32,068 nt of DNA, from positions 1-32,068 of the forward strand of contig DASVDQ010000045.1 of NCBI GenBank assembly GCA_036381035.1, written 5' to 3'. Position 1 is the stretch's first letter, and every line of letters starts with the position of its first letter. The stretch comes from Trueperaceae bacterium (GTDB lineage Bacteria; Deinococcota; Deinococci; Deinococcales; Trueperaceae). The notes below the pieces were generated by a model. It was not told where the DNA came from. It worked only from the letters and a program-made list of their open reading frames with translations, and did no database searches. Positions 1 to 5,270 of the stretch are shown here, in pieces. The position numbers and the translations under genes were made by a program.

Positions 1-249
1 GGCTTCCATCCGCTGCGACCACGCGGCCATGCCGGCCGCGTACCGCTCCGCTAAGCGGCCGGCGGCGCTCTCGATTCGGAACCACTCAGGCGACGCCTGC
101 TCTAGCAGGCCTATAAGCTCCTCCCGGCGGGCGCGTAGAGCGGGGGAGAGGAACGTCTCTGCCGTCTCCGTAGCCGTGATTAGCGCCTCGCCGGCGTGCG
201 GCCGGCCGGCCTCCAGGCGGGCCAAGCGGGCGCGGACGCGCCTAGACAT
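1..249 (-). CDS. Unrecognised element protein, C-terminus cut by window edge
   Basis: An open frame starts at ATG 249 and runs off the left edge of the window, giving at least 83 residues. The visible part begins MSRRVRARLARLEAGRPH and is charged and helical with no motif I recognise. The start overlaps the TAG stop of the upstream gene by 8 bases (CATGTCTAG), the packing typical of phage and plasmid operons, so the two are probably cotranscribed and translationally coupled. It is the last visible gene of a minus-strand operon reading away from attR. I cannot assign a function. The frame, the overlap and the codon use shared with its neighbours (including CTA leucine codons) are the reasons for calling it real. 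Confidence 0.55.
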   Translation of the reverse strand, partial: MSRRVRARLARLEAGRPHAGEALITATETAETFLSPALRARREELIGLLEQASPEWFRIESAAGRLAERYAAGMAAWSQRMEA

Positions 250-499
250 GCGCGGATGCTCTCAGTTGCGCCTCTAGCGCTTCCAGGCGGGGCAGTAGCT
301 CGGCCTGCTCATGCACGCGGGCGTAGGCGCCGCCGAGGGTCGCCACGGCATTGCAGGCTCTCAGCACGTCCGCCGGGGTCGCTTCCGGGTCGCGCATGAC
401 TTCCTCTGCGGCCAGGAGGGCGCCCCACATGACACGACGTAGGGCGCCAATATCCCCCGCCTTACGGCGCCTAAGACGCGGCGTTCTCGCGTTGCTCAC
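242..499 (-). CDS. Small helical element protein, unknown function
   Basis: This frame encodes 85 residues from GTG 499, with a weak Shine-Dalgarno (GGAAG) 4 nt upstream. The product has a basic N-terminus (residues about 5-13 are rich in Arg and Lys) followed by alpha-helical sequence with a heptad-like C-terminal stretch (LLPRLEALEAQLRA). I see no domain that I can name. Small helical proteins with a basic head are common near packaging or replication genes in phages, but that is context only. It lies 27 bp after the 248-aa gene and overlaps the next gene by 8 bp. Confidence 0.55.
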   Translation of the reverse strand: MSNARTPRLRRRKAGDIGALRRVMWGALLAAEEVMRDPEATPADVLRACNAVATLGGAYARVHEQAELLPRLEALEAQLRASAHV

Positions 500-526
500 G
501 GCACTTCCTCCGCCTACCCCGGGGGG

Positions 527-1273
527 TCACGCCCTGCGGCTCCTGAGCGTGAAGGCTCGAGTCTCGCTCAGCACGTAAGGGATGCGGGCGGCGGCCGCGT
601 ACCGCTGGCGGCGGTCCCACTCGCGCCGGCCGCGCTCGTCTAGCAGGCGCGGCATGAGGTCGGCGCGGGCGTGCGCCCACTCGATCAGAGGCCCGTGCGC
701 GACGTTCTGGCCGGCCGCGCCACCCCGCACGTTGTCGCTGCGCTGGGCGCGTGAGCGGATGTAGTTCGTACCCCACTCGGTCGCCACCAGTAGGTAGCTC
801 ACCATAGGGTCGGCGTCGTGCTCGACTAGTTCGCGCATCCGGCGGGGTAGCTGCGCCGGCGCCACGCCGTCTAGCAGCATGCGGGCGTCACTGCGGGCGT
901 TCGCCAGCTTCGCTTCCAGCAGCACCGGGTCGTCCACTGGTGGGCGCACTTCCGGAGGGCGAGTTTCGCCGGCCAGGTCACGCGCGGCGGCCTCGGCAGC
1001 GGCTACCTGCGCGGCGCTGGCTTCGCTCCAGGCGGCCAGGACCTCGGCGGCGCGGGCGGTCTTACCCTCTGCGGTCAGGTGCGGGTCCGTCTGGACGTCG
1101 TGCAGGTCGGCGTCTAGCTTGGTGAGGTCCTGGTAGAAGCCCGTAGCGGCCGCCTCCAGTCGCTCCAGCTTGGGATCATTGGGCGCGGACTTTCGTATGG
1201 CTCGGAGGTCGGCTAGTGCGCTTTCGCGCAGGACGCCGATCGTGCGGGGATTGAAGGTTGGCGCGGTCGTCAT
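527..1273 (-). CDS. Hypothetical 248-aa element protein, coiled-coil rich
   Basis: The ATG at 1273 has a GAAGG ribosome site about 2 nt upstream. Residues about 30-110 are Ala/Glu/Leu rich and likely form long helices or a coiled coil. A proline-rich hinge follows (about residues 105-117, RPPEVRPPVDD), then a second helical domain with WGTNYIRSR near residue 168. There is no signal peptide or membrane segment. I do not recognise the family. Position and composition would suit a phage scaffold-like or structural accessory protein, but nothing in the sequence proves that. The gene lies 17 bp downstream of the HTH gene in the same direction and is probably cotranscribed with it. Confidence 0.6.
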   Translation of the reverse strand: MTTAPTFNPRTIGVLRESALADLRAIRKSAPNDPKLERLEAAATGFYQDLTKLDADLHDVQTDPHLTAEGKTARAAEVLAAWSEASAAQVAAAEAAARDLAGETRPPEVRPPVDDPVLLEAKLANARSDARMLLDGVAPAQLPRRMRELVEHDADPMVSYLLVATEWGTNYIRSRAQRSDNVRGGAAGQNVAHGPLIEWAHARADLMPRLLDERGRREWDRRQRYAAAARIPYVLSETRAFTLRSRRA

Positions 1274-1290
1274 GCCTTCACCGTAGGGGT

Positions 1291-1560
1291 CTAGGCGGCG
1301 GCGCCTTCGACGTTGGCCATGTCGGCCACGTCGGCCACTTTGGCCAGCGTTGCCGCCTGCCAGTCCGGCTCGATCAGCATCAGGCGGGCGACACGTTCCA
1401 CCTCGGAGACGGGTATGGACCAGGGTGACTGCCTGAACAGCCTCACGCCCCGTATGGCTCCCCGCGCCAGGTGCCGCCGCAGTGTGCGCTCAGGGATGCC
1501 TAGCGCGGCCGAGGCCTCGCGGACCGTGAGCGGTTCGGAGGGGCGGTCGCCAGCGCTCAC
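1291..1560 (-). CDS. Helix-turn-helix DNA-binding protein (excisionase/MerR-like fold)
   Basis: The chosen start is GTG 1560, because GGAGG sits 8 nt upstream; the TTG at 1575 would precede that site. The 89-aa product has a clear HTH near residues 12-40 (LTVREASAALGIPERTLRRH) followed by a wing-like RLFRQSPWSIPVSEVERVARL. This pattern is typical of excisionase-family or terminase small-subunit-like DNA-binding domains. The C-terminus is Ala/Val rich. The 129-bp leader upstream has no gene and contains a perfect inverted repeat (1638-1657), suggesting a separate promoter and possibly self-regulation. Roles as excisionase, repressor or small terminase are all possible, and the sequence does not decide between them. 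Confidence 0.65.
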   Translation of the reverse strand: MSAGDRPSEPLTVREASAALGIPERTLRRHLARGAIRGVRLFRQSPWSIPVSEVERVARLMLIEPDWQAATLAKVADVADMANVEGAAA

Positions 1561-1637
1561 TGCGCCGGCCTCCAAGGGGGTAGCCCGCCGGCCGTAGACG
1601 CCCCGTCAGGCGGTAGGGCAGGGGCGAAAGTGGGCGC

Positions 1638-1657
1638 CTGATAATCCCACTTATCAG
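1638..1657. promoter_or_regulatory. Inverted repeat CTGATAA-N6-TTATCAG, candidate operator
   Basis: Perfect 7-bp arms are separated by TCCCAC in the 129-bp gap upstream of the HTH gene (1561-1689). The arms are AT-rich against a GC-rich background. The likely role is an operator for the adjacent HTH protein or another element repressor. No convincing -35/-10 pair was identified, and the remainder of the gap shows nothing else. Confidence 0.4.
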
Positions 1658-1689
1658 TGACGATGAAGGGGTATGCGGCATGCGCGGCG

Positions 1690-1956
1690 CTATGCATCTT
1701 CGCCCTCCGCGCGTGCCGCCTCGGCCTGGAGTCTAGCGCGTTCCAGTTCGACGCTCACTCGGAACGCGGCGTTGCGGTGCCGCCGCGCGGCTTCTAGGTA
1801 CCGGCGCTTGGCGTCTTTCACGTGATCCTCGCTTGCCACGCCTAGCTGGTACGCGGCCTCGGCGCGGGCAGCAAGCTCCAGCGCGGCGGCGGCCGCCATG
1901 GCCAGCCGACCGATAGGGTCACGCCTTGTCTCGCCGTTGGCGTCGTCACGTGGCAT
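1690..1956 (-). CDS. Small alanine-rich helical element protein
   Basis: This frame encodes 88 residues from ATG 1956, with the start overlapping the end of the upstream gene by 11 bases. The protein is almost entirely predicted helix, Ala/Arg/Glu rich (for example LELAARAEAAYQLG and ARRHRNAAFRVSVELERARLQ), and has no recognised domain. Low complexity makes the call less secure, but the overlap with the upstream frame, the direction shared with the operon and the lack of a competing frame support it. The function is unknown. Confidence 0.5.
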   Translation of the reverse strand: MPRDDANGETRRDPIGRLAMAAAAALELAARAEAAYQLGVASEDHVKDAKRRYLEAARRHRNAAFRVSVELERARLQAEAARAEGEDA

Positions 1957-2305
1957 GCGGGACGCTCCGGCGGGGATGCCATACGGCTAGAGCAACGGCC
2001 ACCGGGCGCGGCGAGGTCGCTACGCGTGCCGGCAGGCCAGGAACGATAGGGGCGAGGGTCGCACCTGCGTGTGACTGGCCGGGGTCGTGCACGGTCAGGA
2101 AGTCTCCAGCGGCGGGGTCGCGCATCAGCACCAGGTCGCCCGCCTGCGGCTCCAGTTCGTCGCAGAGGACCAGCATGGTGCCGACCGGCGCGAGGTCGTG
2201 CGCTTCGGGCGTGGCTTGGTCCGCGCCTGTCACGCGCCGTAGGCGCAGGGCCTTGGCCGGGTAGTGCTCAGGGATGGTGCGGGTGGTCGTGGCGGCGTTG
2301 CTCAT
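1946..2305 (-). CDS. Small element protein with weak S24/LexA-like C-terminal pattern
   Basis: A longer open frame extends to 2458, but the start at ATG 2305 (MSNAATTT) is preferred: it has GAGGG just upstream and leaves an 85-bp intergenic space. The product is 119 aa. Residues about 40-65 (VGTMLVLCDELEPQAGDLVL) loosely resemble the S24 peptidase fold of phage repressors (G-S-M...GD.VL), followed by a beta-rich end with VAVALAVWHP. However, the catalytic Ser would be Thr and no catalytic Lys is visible, so self-cleavage activity is unlikely. It may be a degenerate repressor C-domain or an unrelated beta-barrel. The fold assignment is tentative; that it is a gene is more secure. Confidence 0.5.
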   Translation of the reverse strand: MSNAATTTRTIPEHYPAKALRLRRVTGADQATPEAHDLAPVGTMLVLCDELEPQAGDLVLMRDPAAGDFLTVHDPGQSHAGATLAPIVPGLPARVATSPRPVAVALAVWHPRRSVPHAT

Positions 2306-2343
2306 GCCCTCAGTCTCCACCGCTCCGCCGTGCCCGTTCTGCA

Positions 2344-2373
2344 TAAACTGCATGTGCATCGGCCGTGTGCAAC
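2344..2373 (-). promoter_or_regulatory. Putative promoter/operator region with motifs shared with 3784-3844
   Basis: The 85-bp gap 2306-2390 carries a weak minus-strand TTGCAC (2372-2367), 17 nt upstream of AGTTTA. It also holds TGTGCAAC (2366-2373) next to ATGTGCATCGGCCG (2352-2365). Both motifs recur in the only other long regulatory gap of the element (TGTGCAAC at 3784-3791, the 14-mer at 3831-3844). This suggests a common regulator controls both promoters. The -10 match is poor. Confidence 0.35.
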
Positions 2374-2390
2374 TTTTTCCCACGCCGCCG

Positions 2391-2759
2391 TCATGCGGCC
2401 GCCAGGTCGGCCAGGACTTCCCAATCAACGGGCCAGCCCTCAGCCTCCAGCCGCGCAAGTTCGGAGGTCAGTACGTATCGGCGGCGCCGGCTGCGGTGTT
2501 GGACGAACGCGATCTCGCGCCGGTCCATGCGCCCGCGAAGCATGCCCTCGCTCCAGGCCAGCGCGGCGGCGGCATACGACGGCGGCAAGAGGGTAGGCAG
2601 GCCTACGGGGACGCCGTAAGGGTTTCGCGGCCAGTCGGCGGCTGTGTTGCCGTCAGGCTCGAACCTCACACGACACTCGGCGCATGTGGGTGCCTCGGCT
2701 GATAGAACGGCCGCGCCGCAGCCGGGGCAGACGTAGCGGGTAGCAGTTGCAGTCAGCAT
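2391..2759 (-). CDS. Zinc-ribbon protein downstream of the replication initiator
   Basis: This frame encodes 122 aa from ATG 2759, which overlaps the stop of the initiator gene by 7 bases (ATGCTGA), so the two are probably translationally coupled. Two CxxC knuckles (Cys11, Cys14, Cys26, Cys29; CPGC and CAEC) form a rubredoxin-like zinc ribbon. The rest is a helical domain with a basic patch (RSRRRRYVL, about residues 89-97) suited to nucleic-acid contact. In lambdoid phages the gene following O encodes the helicase loader P. This protein occupies that place but shows no AAA+ motif and no similarity to P that I can see. A replication accessory or regulatory role is inferred from context alone. 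Confidence 0.6.
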   Translation of the reverse strand: MLTATATRYVCPGCGAAVLSAEAPTCAECRVRFEPDGNTAADWPRNPYGVPVGLPTLLPPSYAAAALAWSEGMLRGRMDRREIAFVQHRSRRRRYVLTSELARLEAEGWPVDWEVLADLAAA

Positions 2760-3574
2760 GGCTGGCTCGCTTCCGCGGATCGCTTGTCCTCAGCGTCGCC
2801 TTGGCCGTCAGCACGGGTCATCGGCCAGTCGGGAGCGGCCGGCCAGCCCAACTGCGGGTTGTATCTGGCGGATACAGCATTAGTGACTGAGTACCTGGTT
2901 CTCTGACTACCTTCCCCCCTGACTGCATCTCTTGCTCTTATGGGCGGGCCCGGTTCGTCCCGTCCTGGGCGGGCTTCCGGCGATTCATGCTGTATCCCGC
3001 AGATACGGTCCCCTGTATCTGGCGGATACAGGCCGTGAGGGTCCGTATCCCACGGATACAGCGCCTCGGTGGCCTCCACTGACTCAGCAGTGGTAGCCAG
3101 GTCATCGGCTTCCAGCAACTCAGGCCCTGTAGAGAGATCATCGCCCTCGGCCGGCCCCGCGGCCGCCACCGGCGCTGTGCCGTCCATGCCTGTTAGCTTG
3201 ACGAGCTGAGTCTTGTTCTCAGGGCCAAGTACGTAGACGGACGGCCCGGGACTGGTGTGGTCAAGCTTCGCAAGTAAGCCCCGGGCGCTCAGCCATGCGA
3301 CGGCCCGAGGCACGCTCGCCTCGCTTACGCCGGCACGCACGGCCAGGTCCCGCCGGCTAATAGCGATGAGCGCCCGTTGGCGGCTGTCTAGCCGTACCAG
3401 TTGCCGGTTGCCCGGCCGGTCCATCCGGTAGGCGAGACGCCACAACGCCCAAAGGACCTCGCGTGCGGGCAGTGGCACTCTGACCAGCGCATCAAGCACA
3501 GCGTCATGCGCCGCCGTGTAGTCGCTCGCAGGTCGCAGCCAATGGGGGAGGCGATTCTGGTATGCTTTTGACAC
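2753..3574 (-). CDS. Replication initiator-like winged-helix protein (phage O-like)
   Basis: The start chosen is GTG 3574 (VSKAYQNRL), 11 nt after GGGAG (3590-3586); GTG 3586 would overlap that site and the frame opens as far up as 3727. The 273-aa product has an N-terminal winged HTH (about residues 75-115; RRDLAVRAGVSEASVPRAV, then ARGLLAKLD). A low-complexity acidic linker follows, then a Tyr/Pro/Asp-rich central part. Four iteron-like palindromes lie within the coding sequence (residues about 172-195 and 233-238). That is the layout of lambda O: DNA-binding N-domain, origin iterons in mid-gene, C-domain contacting the next replication protein. The assignment rests on architecture and gene order, not on recognised identity. 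A plasmid Rep with an internal origin is the alternative. Confidence 0.6.
   Translation of the reverse strand: MSKAYQNRLPHWLRPASDYTAAHDAVLDALVRVPLPAREVLWALWRLAYRMDRPGNRQLVRLDSRQRALIAISRRDLAVRAGVSEASVPRAVAWLSARGLLAKLDHTSPGPSVYVLGPENKTQLVKLTGMDGTAPVAAAGPAEGDDLSTGPELLEADDLATTAESVEATEALYPWDTDPHGLYPPDTGDRICGIQHESPEARPGRDEPGPPIRARDAVRGEGSQRTRYSVTNAVSARYNPQLGWPAAPDWPMTRADGQGDAEDKRSAEASQPC
2861..3059. other. Candidate replication origin: four iterons plus low-GC patch
   Basis: Four copies of the hyphenated palindrome GTATC-N5-GATAC lie at 2861-2875, 2992-3006, 3015-3029 and 3045-3059. The third extends to perfect 8-bp arms (3012-3032). Read in alternating orientation they fit GTATCC-N3-(A/G)GATAC. 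Between the first and second copies, bases 2881-2940 are 50% GC with one strand pyrimidine-rich, against roughly two thirds GC nearby, and could be the unwinding element. The whole block is inside the putative initiator gene, as in lambda. No experiment-like proof is visible in sequence. Confidence 0.5.
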
Positions 3575-3635
3575 CGCGCTTATCACTCCCTTTGGGGAGG
3601 CCGTTGCCCCGGTTGTCGCCGGGGCTTCTTCTTTC
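3573..3635 (+). ncRNA. Candidate antisense RNA over the initiator translation start
   Basis: On the plus strand an extended -10 (TGGTATGCT, 3558-3566) predicts a start near 3573. An intrinsic terminator follows: arms GCCCCGG/CCGGGGC (3606-3612, 3619-3625), then TTCTTCTTTC. The roughly 60-nt RNA would be complementary to the initiator GTG (3574) and its ribosome site. It also contains a 5-bp hairpin CTCCC-TTTG-GGGAG (3586-3599), whose UUUG loop fits the YUNR U-turn motif of antisense regulators. On the mRNA the same hairpin would pair the Shine-Dalgarno sequence. The call is inferred from the coincidence of promoter, stem-loops and terminator. Confidence 0.4.
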
Positions 3636-3717
3636 GCCTCCCAAGTGGGCGCTCGGGACCTGTGTCGCCCTACGCTCCTACCGGCAATTCTACCAGAGTT
3701 CGATGCAGTACCCGCGG

Positions 3718-3801
3718 AGTATAACAACTGTTATAGGGGCTCGGCGGCGAGTTACTACAGTTGTAGTAGTTACCCTTAGCCGTTGTGCAACATTTTGCAC
3801 A
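3718..3801 (-). promoter_or_regulatory. Initiator operon promoter with three phased palindromes
   Basis: Three inverted repeats are centred at 3727.5 (TATAACA-AC-TGTTATA, 3720-3735), 3760.5 (TACTACA-GT-TGTAGTA, 3753-3768) and 3792.5 (TGTGCAA-CATT-TTGCACA, 3784-3801). Their spacing of 33 and 32 bp is about three helical turns. The first two share T-N3-ACA-N2-TGT-N3-A. A minus-strand extended -10 (TGTTATACT, 3726-3718) overlaps the first palindrome, so a bound repressor would block it; no good -35 is visible. The leader to the GTG at 3574 would be about 135 nt. Confidence 0.45.
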
Positions 3802-3868
3802 CACCGGCGTGTAATGCTCCGCCAGGGGCAATGTGCATCGGCCGAGGCCGGCCCTCGGCTACCCGGTC

Positions 3869-3890
3869 TGGACCCCCTAGTGGACCCCCT
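3869..3890. repeat. Direct repeats TGGACCCCCT, possible integrase arm sites
   Basis: Two exact 10-bp copies (3869-3878 and 3881-3890) are 12 bp apart, about 120 bp inside the tRNA remnant. Closer to it is a second direct repeat, GGTGCGAAA/GGTGCAAAG (3977-3985 and 3987-3995). Tyrosine integrases of tRNA-targeting elements bind short arm-type repeats in this position. The assignment is positional; no integrase gene is in the window. Confidence 0.3.
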
Positions 3891-4005
3891 TGCGCCATGC
3901 CAAGAGTCGCCGCAAGGCTTGGCAGGCGCCGGCTGTGTAGGCAGTAGGCGCCGTCGTGAACGTAATCTTGAGATGTGGTGCGAAACGGTGCAAAGGTCCT
4001 TCCAG

Positions 4006-4053
4006 CGATTCGTAATCGGCAGGTCGTCGGTTCGAATCCGACCGTTGGCTCCA
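4006..4053 (+). other. attR: 3' remnant of tRNA-Thr(CGT)
   Basis: The 3' part of a tRNA is present: anticodon loop TTCGTAA with CGT at 4011-4013, variable loop, a perfect T-arm (GTCGG-TTCGAAT-CCGAC, 4026-4042), acceptor strand CGTTGGC, discriminator T4050 and encoded CCA (4051-4053). The 5' half is missing: the anticodon stem mismatches beyond 4006 and no GCCAACG acceptor strand occurs upstream. This is the duplicated tRNA end left by site-specific integration, so the element lies to the left and the intact tRNA beyond the window. The stretch 3802-4005 holds only the repeats noted at 3869-3890 and 3977-3995; 4093-4205 shows nothing. Confidence 0.75.
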
Positions 4054-4058
4054 ACAGG

Positions 4059-4092
4059 AACCCCGTCCGAGACGCGACTCCCGGACGGGGTT
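4059..4092. terminator. Hairpin after the tRNA remnant
   Basis: Perfect 11-bp arms AACCCCGTCCG/CGGACGGGGTT surround a 12-nt loop, 6 nt after the tRNA CCA. It is probably the original terminator of the tRNA gene, retained on the host side of attR. The T-tract is minimal (TTCTGCTC). It could also end the minus-strand YVTN transcript. Confidence 0.6.
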
Positions 4093-4205
4093 CTGCTCGC
4101 GCGGGCGTCCATGGACGCCGCTGACCCCAAGACCTGACCGCGAAAGCACGCGATGGCTCCGCGCCCGCGCTTCGGCTGCGGCATCGGCGCGTGGGCGGAG
4201 AGCCC

Positions 4206-5249
4206 CTACCTGTCGCCCCCGAGCCTGACCAGCGCCAAGCCGTCCGGCTCCCTGCCGGCCGGCAAGGTCCTCATCACCGACAGCGAGGCCACGTCGACCT
4301 CGAAGACGTCGCCGCCGGCGGTGGCTGCCACGAAGAGGCGCGCGCCGTCCGGCGTCGCGATCGTCCCCACCGGGAGCGAGCCGCGCGGCAGCGACACGCT
4401 GCCCCGCCTCTCGTGGGAGGCGGCGTCGAAGAGCAGCACCTGGTCGTCGCGGTAGCAGGTGACGGCCATCAGGTCGTCGCCCACGGGCGTGACGCGGATC
4501 GGCACGGCGCAGGTCGGCAGCACGTCGAGGGGCGCGAGGTCGTCGGGGCTGAGCACGTGCACCTCGTCCTCGTCGTTGCTGCCGACCCACAGCTCGGAGC
4601 CGCCGGGGGCGAGCGCGATGCCCTCCGCGCCGGCGCCCACCTCCGCGGACGTCACGGCGCCTCCGCGCAGGTCGAGCCGGGCGACGGCGCCTCCGGCGAT
4701 GTTCGCGGCGAAGGCCGCCGACCCGTCGGCGGCGGCGACGACCATGTGCGGCTGGCGCCGGCCGGTGGGGTAGACGGTGCGCTGGGAGTCGTCGGCTAGG
4801 TCGAAGGCGAGCACGGCGTCGTCGGCCTCCACGGTGACGAGGACGGTGCTCGTGCCGGGCACGAGGGCGAGGCCGTGCGGCATGGTCTGGGGTCGCGTCG
4901 ACACCGTGCGGACGACCTCGCGCGACTCGAGGTCGATGACGGCCACGCCGGTGCCCGGGGAGCCGCGCCTGCCGTAGAGGCTGACGAGCGCGAGCGGCGA
5001 GCCGGTGGGGGAGGAGCTCGCCGGCACGGCCAGCACCTCGTGCGGTCCGGCCCCGACGTCGACGCGCCACGCCGCCTCGCCGGAGGCGAGGTCGATGCCC
5101 ACGAGCTGCCCGGCCGACTTGTCGACGACGAGGAGGTGCGTCGGCGGCTCGTTCACTGCTGGCCCCTCCCCGGCCGCGGCGCACGCCAGGACCAGCCCGC
5201 CGACGAGCGCGGCGAGCGGGCGCCCCAGCGTCCCCACTGGCCTCGTCAC
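4206..5249 (-). CDS. Exported YVTN-family beta-propeller protein
   Basis: The start is GTG 5249, with no Shine-Dalgarno but TACGCT 6 nt upstream, consistent with a leaderless mRNA. The 347-aa product has an N-terminal hydrophobic signal (about residues 8-22) ending VLAC at Cys23. This is a plausible but imperfect lipobox, so the protein is exported and may be lipid-anchored. From residue 38 on, repeated blades of about 40-45 aa carry motifs such as HLLVVDKSAGQLVGIDLASG, PHGLALVPG, LFVAAT and EPDGLAL, the hallmark of YVTN/lactonase-like seven-bladed propellers. There is no catalytic signature, so a binding or scaffold role is as likely as lactonase activity. It is divergent from the TrhA gene, with starts only 22 bp apart. 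Confidence 0.8.
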   Translation of the reverse strand: MTRPVGTLGRPLAALVGGLVLACAAAGEGPAVNEPPTHLLVVDKSAGQLVGIDLASGEAAWRVDVGAGPHEVLAVPASSSPTGSPLALVSLYGRRGSPGTGVAVIDLESREVVRTVSTRPQTMPHGLALVPGTSTVLVTVEADDAVLAFDLADDSQRTVYPTGRRQPHMVVAAADGSAAFAANIAGGAVARLDLRGGAVTSAEVGAGAEGIALAPGGSELWVGSNDEDEVHVLSPDDLAPLDVLPTCAVPIRVTPVGDDLMAVTCYRDDQVLLFDAASHERRGSVSLPRGSLPVGTIATPDGARLFVAATAGGDVFEVDVASLSVMRTLPAGREPDGLALVRLGGDR

Positions 5250-5255
5250 GGGTCC

Positions 5256-5265
5256 AGCGTACACT
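5256..5265. promoter_or_regulatory. Overlapping divergent -10 elements
   Basis: TACGCT on the minus strand (5261-5256) lies 6 nt before GTG 5249, and TACACT on the plus strand (5260-5265) lies 5 nt before GTG 5271. Both fit TANNNT placed for leaderless transcripts, and they share two base pairs, so the two polymerase sites exclude each other. No good -35 is seen for either. Confidence 0.45.
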
Positions 5266-5270
5266 CGGTC

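Noticed and set aside
1946-2305. A functional LexA/S24 self-cleaving repressor.
   Set aside because: The expected Ser is Thr and no catalytic Lys is found. The similarity is limited to a short GD-VL pattern.
2861-3059. A short CRISPR array.
   Set aside because: The repeats are 15-bp palindromes with irregular spacing (23, 30 and 131 bp between centres) inside a coding sequence. Iterons explain them better.
3980-4053. A complete tRNA-Thr gene.
   Set aside because: The anticodon stem fails beyond 4006, and no D-arm or matching 5' acceptor strand exists upstream. Only the 3' part is present.
3690-4184. Minus-strand frames crossing the tRNA remnant, containing peptides such as GRIRTDDLPITN and SQRSDSNRRPADYE.
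   Set aside because: These are the well-known spurious translations of tRNA antisense sequence, not proteins.
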